Below are positions 45,678 through 54,819 of a stretch of DNA of 64,000 nucleotides, piece after piece. Source of the stretch: Corynebacterium hindlerae. Lineage in GTDB: Bacteria > Actinomycetota > Actinomycetes > Mycobacteriales > Mycobacteriaceae. A program made the translations under genes and the position numbers. A model generated the notes under the pieces. That model was not told the origin of the DNA, made no database searches, and worked only from the letters and a program-made list of their open reading frames with translations. Where the stretch lies: contig NZ_CP059833.1 of assembly GCF_014117265.1 (NCBI RefSeq), forward strand, positions 1,333,069-1,397,068. The letters run 5' to 3'. Within the stretch, counting starts at the first letter, position 1. Each line of letters starts with the position of its first letter.

Positions 45678-47387
45678 CTATGCGATTGTGACAGCATAGC
45701 CGTCGTAACGCGCAGTGCTTGCGGGCGCTATCGGCGAGCCAGCTTCGGTCACCTCGGCCACCCGATGGTACGTCATACTCACCCCCGCCGAGGTCACAGT
45801 CACCACGCTGTAACCGTGCGCATCCATATCAACGTGCTGCACGTGCGGGTTGCTGCGCAGGATATGCCGTTCCGTCTCTACACTCGGCGGCGAATCCACC
45901 GGCAGCCCCAACGCGTCATCAATGTTCGCCGCAGACACCGAGGTACACACCAGCTCTGCCGCCACCACATCTCCTTCGTGGTACAGGTCAGCGGCCCACT
46001 CGGAATGAATATCTCCGGCTAGGAACACCGTCCCCACGTCCGGGTGTTGCTGCTTACGGGCAGCCAGGTGCCGCATGAGCCGGGCGCGATCCGCCACGTA
46101 GCCATCCCACTGATCCAGGTTGTAGGGCAGCCCCTCGCAGCCGTCGCCAATTAGCCGCTGCACTGCCTTCCCCATCCGGGAATCAACATTCACCAAGCTC
46201 ACCGGGGTGAGCATCACGGACGTCCCCACGATGTTCCACCGCGCCTGTGGCTGTTCCAGCGTGCGCTGCAACCAATCGGACTGTTCCGCGCCCATGATCG
46301 TGCGCTGCTCCGAAAGCGCCCGCTTCACATTGAGGCGTTCCGGCTGGTCACGGTAGCTGCGCAGGTCAAGCATCGTCAGTTCCGCCAGCGTTCCGAACTG
46401 CAAGCGCCGGTAGATATGCCCGCCTTGCGACGGCGCCTGCCCGCGCACCGGAAGCCACTCCAGATACGCCTGCATTGCCGACGCCCGCCGCTGCTCCCAA
46501 TCCCCGTGCCAGCCGGTATGCCCCGGCGCGCCATTTTCCCCCGTGTTGTTAGCAATCTCATGATCGTCCCACATCACCACCCAGGGCACCGCCGCGTGGG
46601 CTGCTTGAAGCTCGAAGTCCCGCCGATACCGACCGTACCTCGTGCGATAATCCGCCAGCGTCACGATCTCCCACGTGGGCTCGTGGCTGCGCACCACCCC
46701 GTGCTTGCCGGCGTGCGAGCCGGAGGCATACTCGTAAATGTAATCGCCGAGGTGAATCACCATATCCAGCTCATTATTCGCCGCTTTTCGGGCGATATCC
46801 GAATAGGCCGAAAAATAGCCACTTTCAAAATTGGCACAGGAGCACACTGCCCAGTTGAGTTGCCCAGGTGTTTCGGCCGGGGCCGGGGCCGTTTTCGTCC
46901 GCCCGATGGCGGACATCGCGCCGGAATGTTCCCCGTCGGCGATCATGAACCGGTAGAAGTACTCGGTGTATGGTTCCAAGCCCCACGGCTCCACGTGCAC
47001 CGTGTGGTCGTGTTCTGCTGTGGCGGTGACCAGTCCGTCGACGACGATGTTTTCAAAATCCACGTCCTTAGCTACTTCCCAGCGCAGGCGCACCGCCGGC
47101 CCCTTGTCTGAACCAGGCACAGCCTCTGGGCTGGGAGTAACCCGAGTCCAAAGCACCACCGAGTGGGACAGCGGATCCCCGGAAGCCACGCCGTGCATAA
47201 AGGGACGAAATTCTGCTGGATTCAGCGGGTTTGGCTCGTGACGCTCGTACAATTCCTGATTAATGAGTTCGGAGAAATTGCCCGCGTTTGCCTGATTAAG
47301 AGAACCGGGGAGCATCGCTAATGCGCCGATGCCCAGTGAACCGCGGAGGAAAGTCCGTCGCGTCGACTGAGTAAATAGTGGCCCCAT
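45678..47387 (-). CDS. phoD: Alkaline phosphatase D (PhoD-like), Tat-exported
   Basis: A 569-residue secreted phosphatase/phosphodiesterase. The N terminus has a twin-Arg signal (STRRTFLRGSLGIGALAML). Motifs are VASGDPLSHSVVLWTRVTP, SCANFESGYFSAY, MVIHLGDYIYEY, MWDDHEIANN and the final LAGDIHSEW, which hold the metal centre of the PhoD family. It would release phosphate from extracellular esters; phosphate-starvation control is usual but no box is identified here. The 174-bp gap to lsr2 is the shared divergent regulatory region. Confidence 0.92.
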   Translation of the reverse strand: MGPLFTQSTRRTFLRGSLGIGALAMLPGSLNQANAGNFSELINQELYERHEPNPLNPAEFRPFMHGVASGDPLSHSVVLWTRVTPSPEAVPGSDKGPAVRLRWEVAKDVDFENIVVDGLVTATAEHDHTVHVEPWGLEPYTEYFYRFMIADGEHSGAMSAIGRTKTAPAPAETPGQLNWAVCSCANFESGYFSAYSDIARKAANNELDMVIHLGDYIYEYASGSHAGKHGVVRSHEPTWEIVTLADYRTRYGRYRRDFELQAAHAAVPWVVMWDDHEIANNTGENGAPGHTGWHGDWEQRRASAMQAYLEWLPVRGQAPSQGGHIYRRLQFGTLAELTMLDLRSYRDQPERLNVKRALSEQRTIMGAEQSDWLQRTLEQPQARWNIVGTSVMLTPVSLVNVDSRMGKAVQRLIGDGCEGLPYNLDQWDGYVADRARLMRHLAARKQQHPDVGTVFLAGDIHSEWAADLYHEGDVVAAELVCTSVSAANIDDALGLPVDSPPSVETERHILRSNPHVQHVDMDAHGYSVVTVTSAGVSMTYHRVAEVTEAGSPIAPASTARYDGYAVTIA

Positions 47388-47561
47388 ATCAACTGATCAT
47401 GGCCCCTGGCCGGATCAAACGCGACCGCTACAGCAAGATTTCATTGCTTGTTAACTCACCGTTACCGTGAGCGAAATTATTTTAAACAAGCAGTTGAATC
47501 TGCCAAATACAGCGTTTATTATCGGAAATAATTAACCACTCGTTTAACAAGGAGATTTTCT

Positions 47562-47882
47562 ATGGCACGTCGCGAAGTAATCCAATTCTTTGATGATCTA
47601 GACAACACGCCACTCACCCAGGAAGAAGTCACCATCATCAAATTTGCTGTCAATGGCACTAACTACATCATTGACCTTTCCGAAAAGAACGCAGATAAAT
47701 TCCACGAGACCCTCGCGCCTTTCATCAAGGCTGCTCGGAAAGACACCGCCACTTCCCGACGGTCCAACAATTCCCCTGATCCAAAACTGGTCCGCGAATG
47801 GGCTGCCACTCACGGAATTGCCGTGGCTGCCCGCGGCAAGATTTCACAGGAAATTATCCAGAAGTACCTGGATTCTCACTAG
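47562..47882 (+). CDS. lsr2: Lsr2-family nucleoid-associated silencer
   Basis: A 106-residue protein with the N-terminal dimer domain (REVIQFFDDLDNTPLTQEEV) and C-terminal DNA-binding part (LVREWAATHGIAVAARGKIS). The usual RGR minor-groove clamp is RGK here. Lsr2/CgpS proteins bind A+T-rich DNA and silence horizontally acquired genes and prophages in corynebacteria, so it may control the prophage in this window. CAAGGAGAT precedes the ATG. Its stop overlaps the stop of the convergent response regulator. Confidence 0.93.
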   Translation: MARREVIQFFDDLDNTPLTQEEVTIIKFAVNGTNYIIDLSEKNADKFHETLAPFIKAARKDTATSRRSNNSPDPKLVREWAATHGIAVAARGKISQEIIQKYLDSH

Positions 47883-48517
47883 AGATACCCAAGTTCCCTC
47901 GCCGACGCTACCGCCGACGTGCGGGAACGCACCCCGAGTTTGTCGTAGATGTGCACCAGGTGAGATTTCACCGTCGCCTCGGACAGCTCCAACGTAAATC
48001 CGATAACCCGGTTCGAGTTACCTTCCGCCACCAAGGTGAGCACCTGCAATTCACGTGGCGTGAGCGCAGCTTGAGGGGTTTCTTCTCTGGTCATTAGCCG
48101 GTCGGCAACCACTGGCGACATCGCAGTATCGCCACACGACGCAGAGCGCACCGCAGCAATCAGCTCTTTAGGTGGCGCATCCTTGAGCAAGTACCCCACC
48201 GCACCAGCTTCGATCGCACCGAGGATGTCAGCGTCCGTGTCGTAGTTCGTCACCATCAACACGTGCGGTGGGTTCACCACGGTCTTGCGGATCGCTGCTG
48301 TCGCATCAGCGCCAGTAGCCACCTTGCGGCCCGCTTCCCCAGCGCCGAACCGCAAATCCATGAGGATCAGATCCACCCCACCGGCCTGAGCAGCAGCAAT
48401 CGCTTCCTCCGCTGTCGAGGCTTCCCCAACGATGGTGATATCCGGCTCAGCTTCCAGGACTGCGCGGAGGCCCAAGCGGACGATCTCATGGTCGTCGGCA
48501 AGCACAATGCGGATCAT
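47879..48517 (-). CDS. hrrA: LuxR/NarL-family response regulator (HrrA-like)
   Basis: A 212-residue regulator. Receiver domain with acidic pocket DDHE, phospho-Asp in LILMDLRFG, T/S at VTNYD and Lys in LLKDAPP; LuxR-type HTH at the end (LTPRELQVLTLVAEGNSNRV, then SEATVKSHLVHIYDKLG). The sequence is very like HrrA, the haem-responsive regulator of corynebacteria; ChrA is a close paralogue, so the symbol is likely but not certain. It follows the kinase gene after 29 bases. Confidence 0.85.
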   Translation of the reverse strand: MIRIVLADDHEIVRLGLRAVLEAEPDITIVGEASTAEEAIAAAQAGGVDLILMDLRFGAGEAGRKVATGADATAAIRKTVVNPPHVLMVTNYDTDADILGAIEAGAVGYLLKDAPPKELIAAVRSASCGDTAMSPVVADRLMTREETPQAALTPRELQVLTLVAEGNSNRVIGFTLELSEATVKSHLVHIYDKLGVRSRTSAVASARELGYL

Positions 48518-48546
48518 TTTTCGCCTTCCTTCTGTTACAGCTCGAC

Positions 48547-49731
48547 TCATGAGTCTACCGAGCCGGTCGGGATCGCCACACTTACCGCCGTACCCAGCCC
48601 CGGCTCGGACTCCACGGACAGCTCGCCGCCCACCTCTGCCGCGCGCGACTGCATCGCAGCCAACCCAATGTGACCGAGGCCCGCCGGGCGTTCCCGCACC
48701 TCAGCCACGTTAAAACCTACGCCGTGGTCCACCACGTCCAGGCGCACCTCGTCCGGCTCAAAGGTGAGCGTCATCTTCGCACGCTGCGCCCCCGAGTGCT
48801 TCTCCACATTCCCCATCGCGCCTTGCGCAATACGCAGCAGCGTTGCTTCCACACGCATCGGCAGGGGGCGGGGCGTACCGTCCAGCGTGACTACCACTTC
48901 CGGTACCGCGCTGGACTCAGCCACCCGATGCAACGCGTTCTCCAGCGACGCTTGCTCCAACGCGGCAGGCTGCAAGGCGGCGATCATCGCTCGGGCCTCG
49001 CTCAGGTTCTCCGCCGCGGTCGACCGGGCCAGACCAATATGAGTGACGGCCTGCTCAGGGCGATCCCCCCGAACTTCCTGTTCAGCCACGTGTAGCAGCA
49101 TCTGAATGCTGGACAGGCCCTGGGCCAACGTGTCATGAATCTCGTGAGCGATGCGCTGGCGTTCCGCCACCATACCTGCTTCACGTTCCGTTGCCGCTAG
49201 CTGATGACGCGTATCAAGCAGCTCCCGCAGCAGCTCCTCACGCTCCAAATGCGCCAACCACAGTCGCTGGAACGCGAAGAAGATCGCCAGAATCACCAAC
49301 GCTGCCAGCACGGGCCCCACCACAGTCGCCGCCGACAACCGAGGATAGTTCGCAAAAATCGCCACCACAGTGGCACCAATAACGGCCGTAATCCCGCGAT
49401 AATCTGGAAACGCGTTCAAATACAAAAAGAACAGCGGGAAAACTAGGTAGACCGTCAAGGGCTGAATCGGTAGCAAAATTACCCAGAGCACAGTGAGGGC
49501 AAAAAGCCACCCGGCTGCTAGCCAGGATGCCGCGTTTTCCAAGAAGAAAGAACCCCAGTAATAAACCGAAGCAAAACCGAACAACAGTCCTAAAATGAGG
49601 AGCTTTTGGTCCGGGTCTGCGAGCGACGTTCCTCCCACGATTATGAGCAGCACCGCAAAGAGAATATCGACGCTTCGTCGCAACGTGTCAGCGCCCGGCA
49701 TGGCGCCCCGTGGGATTAATTCTGTGTCCAT
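48547..49731 (-). CDS. hrrS: Sensor histidine kinase (HrrS-like)
   Basis: A 394-residue kinase with five to six hydrophobic helices in the first 170 residues, no large outside domain, a HisKA_3 box (AERQRIAHEIHDTLAQGLSS) with the phospho-His, and an HATPase end (MGNVEKHSGAQ, VVDHGVGFN, GLGHIGLAAMQSRAAEVGG). It forms a two-component system with the next gene. The symbol follows from gene pairing and resemblance; the haem-sensing role is from knowledge of the family. GGGAGG lies directly before the start, and GTG 49734 is an alternative. Confidence 0.82.
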   Translation of the reverse strand: MDTELIPRGAMPGADTLRRSVDILFAVLLIIVGGTSLADPDQKLLILGLLFGFASVYYWGSFFLENAASWLAAGWLFALTVLWVILLPIQPLTVYLVFPLFFLYLNAFPDYRGITAVIGATVVAIFANYPRLSAATVVGPVLAALVILAIFFAFQRLWLAHLEREELLRELLDTRHQLAATEREAGMVAERQRIAHEIHDTLAQGLSSIQMLLHVAEQEVRGDRPEQAVTHIGLARSTAAENLSEARAMIAALQPAALEQASLENALHRVAESSAVPEVVVTLDGTPRPLPMRVEATLLRIAQGAMGNVEKHSGAQRAKMTLTFEPDEVRLDVVDHGVGFNVAEVRERPAGLGHIGLAAMQSRAAEVGGELSVESEPGLGTAVSVAIPTGSVDS

Positions 49732-49758
49732 CACCTCCCTACTTTAGGCTTAGAAGCT

Positions 49759-50316
49759 ATGAAGCGAATACTCACCAGTGCTGCCCTCCTGTGCGTCGCC
49801 GTCGCCCTGACAGCGTGTTCCGGCGAGAAACAACCCGCCGGACCAACGTCCGAGGCGGCCTCCCCACAGGCCGTGCACGATCAGGGGCTGCCGATCGATG
49901 CCCTTCCCGAACCACCTACCGGGCGTGATCAGCTGGTGGAGTGCCCTTACCTGGACACCCAGTGGGTGGCGGACACTAACGGACAGCGCGTCCTAGGTTC
50001 CGGCATTGACGAGCGCTTTGAAACACCGGCCTGCGTATTTTGGTCCTACCCAGAAGATCCGCAGCTCACCGTGATCGTGCGCACCACGAATAACGTGGCG
50101 GAATCAGATGCGGTTGTGAACTGGGCAGCACCCATCAATGACACCGAACCGGCTGATGATCCCGAAGGCTGGATGGGGGGACGCTCCGGCGCCCCAGGTC
50201 GGGCTGTCTACGCGGTAGCGAAAGACAACAAGGCGGTGGTGGTGTTCACGAACCAGGACCAGTCTTTTAAGGCGGAGATGGTGGCCAAAGAGGTGATCAA
50301 GAATCTAGGTCTTTAG
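49759..50316 (+). CDS. DUF2020 lipoprotein
   Basis: A 185-residue exported protein: signal MKRILTSAALLCVAVALTAC with lipobox LTAC, then LVECPYLDTQWVADTNGQ and ACVFWSYPEDPQLTVIVRT, which match DUF2020, a corynebacterial family of unknown function. Two Cys (about 55 and 85) could pair. It is divergent from the kinase gene, with only 27 bases between starts, so control regions are shared. Confidence 0.82.
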   Translation: MKRILTSAALLCVAVALTACSGEKQPAGPTSEAASPQAVHDQGLPIDALPEPPTGRDQLVECPYLDTQWVADTNGQRVLGSGIDERFETPACVFWSYPEDPQLTVIVRTTNNVAESDAVVNWAAPINDTEPADDPEGWMGGRSGAPGRAVYAVAKDNKAVVVFTNQDQSFKAEMVAKEVIKNLGL

Positions 50317-50465
50317 ACCGCCACTTCCTGGTAGGGCATGAGGGCGGAAATATAAGGGAACACTACCTCCATGAGCAGGAAGAACACCCCGATGAGTATC
50401 GCAAGAGTAATCAGTGCCTTCACCGGCCAGGGGCCGGGTAGAGCGCGCCACAACAGTCCATACAT
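50313..50465 (-). CDS. 50-residue membrane protein downstream of the sortase
   Basis: A short frame: MYGLLWRALPGPWPVKALIT, then a hydrophobic stretch LAILIGVFFLLMEVVFPYIS and ALMPYQEVAV. GAGGAAGG lies seven bases before the ATG inside the end of the sortase gene. A small partner of this kind is often found next to class E sortase genes in actinobacteria. Its stop overlaps the stop of the convergent DUF2020 gene. Confidence 0.72.
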   Translation of the reverse strand: MYGLLWRALPGPWPVKALITLAILIGVFFLLMEVVFPYISALMPYQEVAV

Positions 50466-50468
50466 TGG

Positions 50469-51290
50469 TTAGCCTTCCTCGAGTTCTACTGGTCGGTGGT
50501 CTGCGGTCTTGGGTTCCGAACGGATCTTCATGGCGTGAACGATCATGCGTTCCGCGTTGGAGAATTGCGGGTGGCAAGTGGTCATGGTCATCAGTCCTTC
50601 CATCTCCGGGGTTGGTTCGCTGACATCGAATCCCGGTAATGGGTGCACCACGCTGTAGTCACCCGGCAGGGTGATGTGGCGACCTTCCACTTCCGCGTAC
50701 TGCCCGTAAGCAATTTCCTCGACTTGCTCCGGGGTGAAACATCCGGCTGCTTCGGCTTCGCGCTGCGAGCCCTGGGCGTCGATAGGCAGCACCCGGTAGA
50801 TGTCCCACGCTGTGCGCGTCTCGACGACCACCGCGTCGCACACCCGCAGGTTACCTAAATCATTAAACGGCGCGCCCTTTCCGACGCGGTGTCCCGCGAC
50901 AGCGAAATTACCGGCTTCGCCGGGCAACTGGGAATCCACATAACGCCCAGGGCCTTTGAGTAGGTCCGCGTCAGAGGTGCCTTCCACGATGGCGAATTGG
51001 AAGTCAGAGCCGAAGGCGGGGATGTACATGCGAGCGAAGGCTTCGCCAAGCTCCGGGTAGATTTTCCTTCGGGGATTCACCCGCTCCTTGTTCCAGCTGT
51101 TCTCCATCGCCTCCGACACTTCGTGCTGTCGTTTGCCGGCTTCAACGTTGGTCCAATAGGCTTCGTAAAAGGCAAAGGCGAAGAGGAGCACGCTCACTGT
51201 GATGAGGAGTTCGCCGAGTACCTGGGTGAATGTCAGCTTGGGTTTGCCTGGAGAAGTACTCGATGTTGTCGAGTGCCGTGCTGTGCTCAT
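50469..51290 (-). CDS. Class E sortase
   Basis: A 273-residue membrane-anchored transpeptidase: N-terminal helix (LLITVSVLLFAFAFYEAYW), RMYIPAFGSDFQFAIVEG, the conserved His in NFAVAGHRVGKGAPF, active Cys in MTMTTCHPQFSNAERM and the final Arg of that motif. Sortase E joins proteins with LAxTG-like signals to the wall. It is the likely housekeeping sortase of the organism. The 50-residue gene follows immediately. Confidence 0.9.
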   Translation of the reverse strand: MSTARHSTTSSTSPGKPKLTFTQVLGELLITVSVLLFAFAFYEAYWTNVEAGKRQHEVSEAMENSWNKERVNPRRKIYPELGEAFARMYIPAFGSDFQFAIVEGTSDADLLKGPGRYVDSQLPGEAGNFAVAGHRVGKGAPFNDLGNLRVCDAVVVETRTAWDIYRVLPIDAQGSQREAEAAGCFTPEQVEEIAYGQYAEVEGRHITLPGDYSVVHPLPGFDVSEPTPEMEGLMTMTTCHPQFSNAERMIVHAMKIRSEPKTADHRPVELEEG

Positions 51291-51378
51291 AGCGGTAATA
51301 CTAACCTAGCACGCACGGTAGTCGACTACAGTTAGGCGAGTTAGGATCTGCACTACTGGTAGGGGATGACGCTCACGA

Positions 51379-52548
51379 ATGATTGAGTTCATGATTTATC
51401 CGGTTTCCGCCGTGATGAAGTTTTGGCACTGGCTATTGAGTTCCGTGTTTGGCGTTGCGCCGGACATGGCGTGGCTGCTGTCGATTTTCGGTCTGATCAT
51501 CACCGTGCGTTCCATCATCGCTCCAACATCATGGATGCAGATGAAGGCCGGCCGCGTCGGGGTGTTACTGAAGCCGAAGTTCACCGAGCTGAAGAAAGAA
51601 TTCGAGTCTCGTACCGATGCGGACGCCACCAAGTGGCATCTTGAAAAGCGCAAGGAGCTGCAAAAGGAGCATTCCTACAGCCCGTTAGCAGGCTGCTTAC
51701 CTGTGCTGATTCAAGTCCCGGTGTTCTTGGGTTTGTACCAGGTGTTGCTGCGGATGGCGCGTCCCGCGGAAGGGCTGGATTCCTCCCATCAGCCCATTGG
51801 TTTCCTGTCCCCCACCGACGTGGCGGAGTTTCTCCAAGTGCGGTTTATGGATGTGCCACTGCCGACGTATATTGCGATGTCCGATGAACGGCTCGCCATG
51901 CTAGGCACTGACAAGCAGTCGGCTATTGACGTCATCATGCCGTTGGTGTTCGCTGCCTGCTTGTTTACCTCAACCAACCTTGCGTTTTCTACCTGGCGGT
52001 CCTACCGCACTTTGGACTGGTCGGTGGGCTTTAGTGTGCACATGATCCGCATGCTGATCAGCATGGTTTTCCTCGTTCCGATCATGCTGCTGTTTTCCGC
52101 GATCACGGCGCCCCTGCCGCTCGCGGTGATGCTGTATTGGTTCGGTGGCAACCTGTGGACGATGGCGCAGTTCTTCTTCTTCACCTGGCTGCTGGAGAAA
52201 AAGTATCCGCTGTCGGAGGAGTACATCGAGTTCCGCGATACCGCCAAAGCTGCTTTCAAGGAGCGTCAGGCGGACTTGAAAAAGCACAAGCGGTTGGTGC
52301 GCAAGCACCGCCTGTTGATGCTGCTGCAGCCCCACAAGATGGGCACGCACCGCCGCACGATTAGCGAGGCCAAGGACGCAAAGCGCTCCGAGAAGGTGGA
52401 GGCCACGCGGGAGAAAAAGGAGCGGGCGAAGCAGCGCCGTGCAGCGGAGCGAGAGGCCCGGCAACAGCGCCTCAAGGAGAAGCAGGAGGCGCGTGCGGAG
52501 CGTCGCGCAGCTAAACGACGCCCCTCTTCAGAAGATCAAATGGAGTAG
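51379..52548 (+). CDS. YidC/Oxa1-type membrane insertase
   Basis: A 389-residue protein with the five-helix Oxa1 core: WHWLLSSVFGVAPDMAWLLS, IFGLIITVRSIIAPTSWMQM with the conserved groove Arg, a cytosolic hairpin, LAGCLPVLIQVPVFLGLYQV, LVFAACLFTSTNLAF and LPLAVMLYWFGGNLWTMAQ. The Lys/Arg-rich 110-residue tail probably meets the ribosome. Whether it is the sole YidC or a paralogue cannot be said from here. Its end overlaps the convergent TetR gene by 13 bases. Confidence 0.85.
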   Translation: MIEFMIYPVSAVMKFWHWLLSSVFGVAPDMAWLLSIFGLIITVRSIIAPTSWMQMKAGRVGVLLKPKFTELKKEFESRTDADATKWHLEKRKELQKEHSYSPLAGCLPVLIQVPVFLGLYQVLLRMARPAEGLDSSHQPIGFLSPTDVAEFLQVRFMDVPLPTYIAMSDERLAMLGTDKQSAIDVIMPLVFAACLFTSTNLAFSTWRSYRTLDWSVGFSVHMIRMLISMVFLVPIMLLFSAITAPLPLAVMLYWFGGNLWTMAQFFFFTWLLEKKYPLSEEYIEFRDTAKAAFKERQADLKKHKRLVRKHRLLMLLQPHKMGTHRRTISEAKDAKRSEKVEATREKKERAKQRRAAEREARQQRLKEKQEARAERRAAKRRPSSEDQME

Positions 52549-53162
52549 TCAGCCGGTGGAGCTGAGATCAGCTCATCGGCCAGGCTACGTGCGGTTTCGA
52601 GCGGAGCGAGTGACTTAGTGAGGGTGCTGCCCGCCAGCCCGCCCTCCAGGAATACGAGGATCTGGTCGGCGATCGAATCGCCGGGGAAGCCATTGAGCTC
52701 GGTGAGCAGTGAGGTCATCGTCGCGTGGCACCAGCGACGATGCTCCATCGCGGCCGCCACAATTTTCTTTTCTTGATCCGTCTGCGCACACGGGTATTCG
52801 GTGGCGGCATTCAGAAAGTGCGAGCCACGGAAATTCTTTGCAGGCTCTTCCTCGATGCACTGATCAAAGAAGGCCAAAATCTTGTCCTTCAGACTGCTTA
52901 GGCCCTTTGTTCGTTCTGCCCAGTCTGCTCGCCACTTCTCATCAGTCTGTTCAACATAGGCCACTACGAGCGCATCCTTTGAACCAAACAGTGAATACAG
53001 CGATGCTTTGGCCACGTCAGCCTCGCGCAGGATGCGGTCAATACCGATTACGCGAATGCCCTCGGTGGTGAAAAGGTTGGTGGCGCTGGCCAGCAACCGC
53101 TCGCGCGGACTTGGACGCCCCTTCCTGCGCCCAGCGCTTTTAGCCTTAGTCTCAGCCACCAA
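52536..53162 (-). CDS. TetR-family regulator
   Basis: A 208-residue repressor: basic start, HTH in ERLLASATNLFTTEGIRVIG and DRILREADVAKASLYSLFGS, then a helical ligand domain (FFDQCIEEEPAKNFRGSHFL). GTG 53162 follows AGAGGGG; TTG 53165 is an alternative. The upstream region GTATAC may be part of an operator. Ligand unknown. Confidence 0.85.
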   Translation of the reverse strand: MVAETKAKSAGRRKGRPSPRERLLASATNLFTTEGIRVIGIDRILREADVAKASLYSLFGSKDALVVAYVEQTDEKWRADWAERTKGLSSLKDKILAFFDQCIEEEPAKNFRGSHFLNAATEYPCAQTDQEKKIVAAAMEHRRWCHATMTSLLTELNGFPGDSIADQILVFLEGGLAGSTLTKSLAPLETARSLADELISAPPADYSI

Positions 53163-53210
53163 CAAACCCCTCTCAAAAACAGACTAGTTGGTATACATTT
53201 TAGCCAAAAA

Positions 53211-53250
53211 TGAAGGCCGGTTCACGCATTAGTCGCGGAACCGGCCTTCA
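53211..53250 (-). terminator. Terminator of the GlsB-like gene
   Basis: Perfect 13-bp arms (TGAAGGCCGGTTC and GAACCGGCCTTCA) with a 14-base loop; on the minus strand TTTTTGG follows. It stands between the stop of the GlsB-like gene and the TetR start. Confidence 0.88.
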
Positions 53251-53261
53251 CAAACGAATTG

Positions 53262-53519
53262 TTACCTCTTCTTGGTGACGAGGCCTACCAGGAAGAGCAG
53301 GATGACGGCGCCCAATAGCGCTGTCAGGAAGCTAGCGATATTGAAGCCGTCCGGGGTACCCACTCCGAACAGTCCCAGGACCCAACCGCCAATGAAGCTG
53401 CCGATAATACCGACGACGATGTTGAGGAACACGCCCATCTGGGCATCCCGGCCCATAATCTTGGATGCAATCCAGCCCGCGAGGCCACCAAGGATAATCC
53501 AGCCAATAAAGTTGATCAT
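53262..53519 (-). CDS. GlsB/YeaQ/YmgE family membrane protein
   Basis: An 85-residue protein with three hydrophobic helices and the family pattern IGWIILGGLAGWIASKIMG, MGVFLNIVVGIIGSFIGGWV. These small proteins are linked to general stress in many bacteria; biochemical role unknown. ATG follows AGGAGA. About 280 bp to the next gene contain no feature I can support. Confidence 0.88.
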   Translation of the reverse strand: MINFIGWIILGGLAGWIASKIMGRDAQMGVFLNIVVGIIGSFIGGWVLGLFGVGTPDGFNIASFLTALLGAVILLFLVGLVTKKR

Positions 53520-53799
53520 TTTCTCTCCTAAAATTGTTTATGTATCAATGTGCACGCTCCAGGTTAGACCCTTTGCTACAACATTGCGAGAGATAAGCAG
53601 GATTGCTACCCGGAATGTAGCTCACCCGTTACATTTCCGTGATCTTTTTTACGTGACGTGGGCTTACATCCCACAATTGCGAGACCTCGACTTCCCGGCA
53701 AAACCGGGTCCCCAGCACCAAAACCCAGCATTAAAATTCTGGCACAGCAAAACCGCCCAGCCGGGATCGTTCCCAGCCAGGCGACCTGAGGCAGTGAGT

Positions 53800-54705
53800 T
53801 TAGACGGAGTCGTCAGCGGTCGGACGCACCACCATCATCGGGCATGGCGCGGACTGCAGGAGCGCGCGGGAGGTGGAGCCCAAGAGCATGCCCTTGAAGC
53901 CACCGCGACCGTGGGAACCGACCACCAGGAGCTGTGCCCCTTCAGCGGCGTCGCAAAGGGCGCGGACTGGGCGGTCGCGGGTCACGATCTTCTTCACCAC
54001 GACATTTGGATACTCGGACTGGAAACCTGCGAGACGCTCGGAGAGCAGCGCGTGCTGTTCTTCTTCCACGACCTGCCACTGCTGCTGGGCGGCGGCAAGA
54101 CCTGCGAGCGAGGCCTGGACCTGCATATCCATCCAGGTGTGAACGGCGTGGAGTTCGGCGCCACGCGCGGCAGCTTCGGCGAAAGCGTACTCGGTAGCCT
54201 TCTCGGAGACTGCGGAGCCGTCGATGCCGACGACGATTGGCCCGTACTTGGTGGTGTCATCCACAGGGTTATCTTCACGAACAACCACCACTGGGCATTC
54301 GGCGTGGGAAACCACTGCTGCGGATACGGAGCCCATCACCATGCCGGATAGACCACCGAGGCCACGGGAGCCCATGACGATCATGGTGCAGTTCTTGGAC
54401 ATTTCCAGCAGCATGTCGATCGGGCTGCCTTCGGCGACGGTGTGGCCGATCTTGATGTCCGGCGCTACTTCCGAAGCGATGGCGCGGGCTTCGTCGATCT
54501 TGACCATGGTTTCTGCCTGCAGGTCATCGTAAATCTCCTGTGGCGGAACCATGCCTTCTGCGTAGAGGAATTGCGGCATTGCGTAGGAGGACGCAAGCTG
54601 CAGTGGAATATCCCGCTTCATGGCGGTGTTGGCTGCCCAGCGGACGGCTACCTTGGAAGCATCAGAGCCGTCGACAGCGACAACGACAATGTTTTCTCTC
54701 GACAT
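53800..54705 (-). CDS. Universal stress protein with two UspA domains
   Basis: A 301-residue tandem Usp. Domain 1 (residues 1-145: IVVVAVDGSDASKVAVRWAA, then MVIMGSRGLGGLSGMVMGSV with the ATP-binding G-x2-G-x9-G-S) and domain 2 (from 160: IVVGIDGSAVSEKATEYAFA, then LLVVGSHGRGGFKGMLLGST). Both keep the nucleotide loop, so ATP binding is expected. AAAGGAGAG precedes ATG 54705. Confidence 0.92.
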   Translation of the reverse strand: MSRENIVVVAVDGSDASKVAVRWAANTAMKRDIPLQLASSYAMPQFLYAEGMVPPQEIYDDLQAETMVKIDEARAIASEVAPDIKIGHTVAEGSPIDMLLEMSKNCTMIVMGSRGLGGLSGMVMGSVSAAVVSHAECPVVVVREDNPVDDTTKYGPIVVGIDGSAVSEKATEYAFAEAAARGAELHAVHTWMDMQVQASLAGLAAAQQQWQVVEEEQHALLSERLAGFQSEYPNVVVKKIVTRDRPVRALCDAAEGAQLLVVGSHGRGGFKGMLLGSTSRALLQSAPCPMMVVRPTADDSV

Positions 54706-54819
54706 GTGGCGTCTCTCCTTTGCACGCAATGAGCGCGCGGTCTGACAAATAATGAATCTACATTCATTCTACGCTGTCAGAACCGGTCTGGACAGTGGTA
54801 CTAACCACTTCCACTGTTT

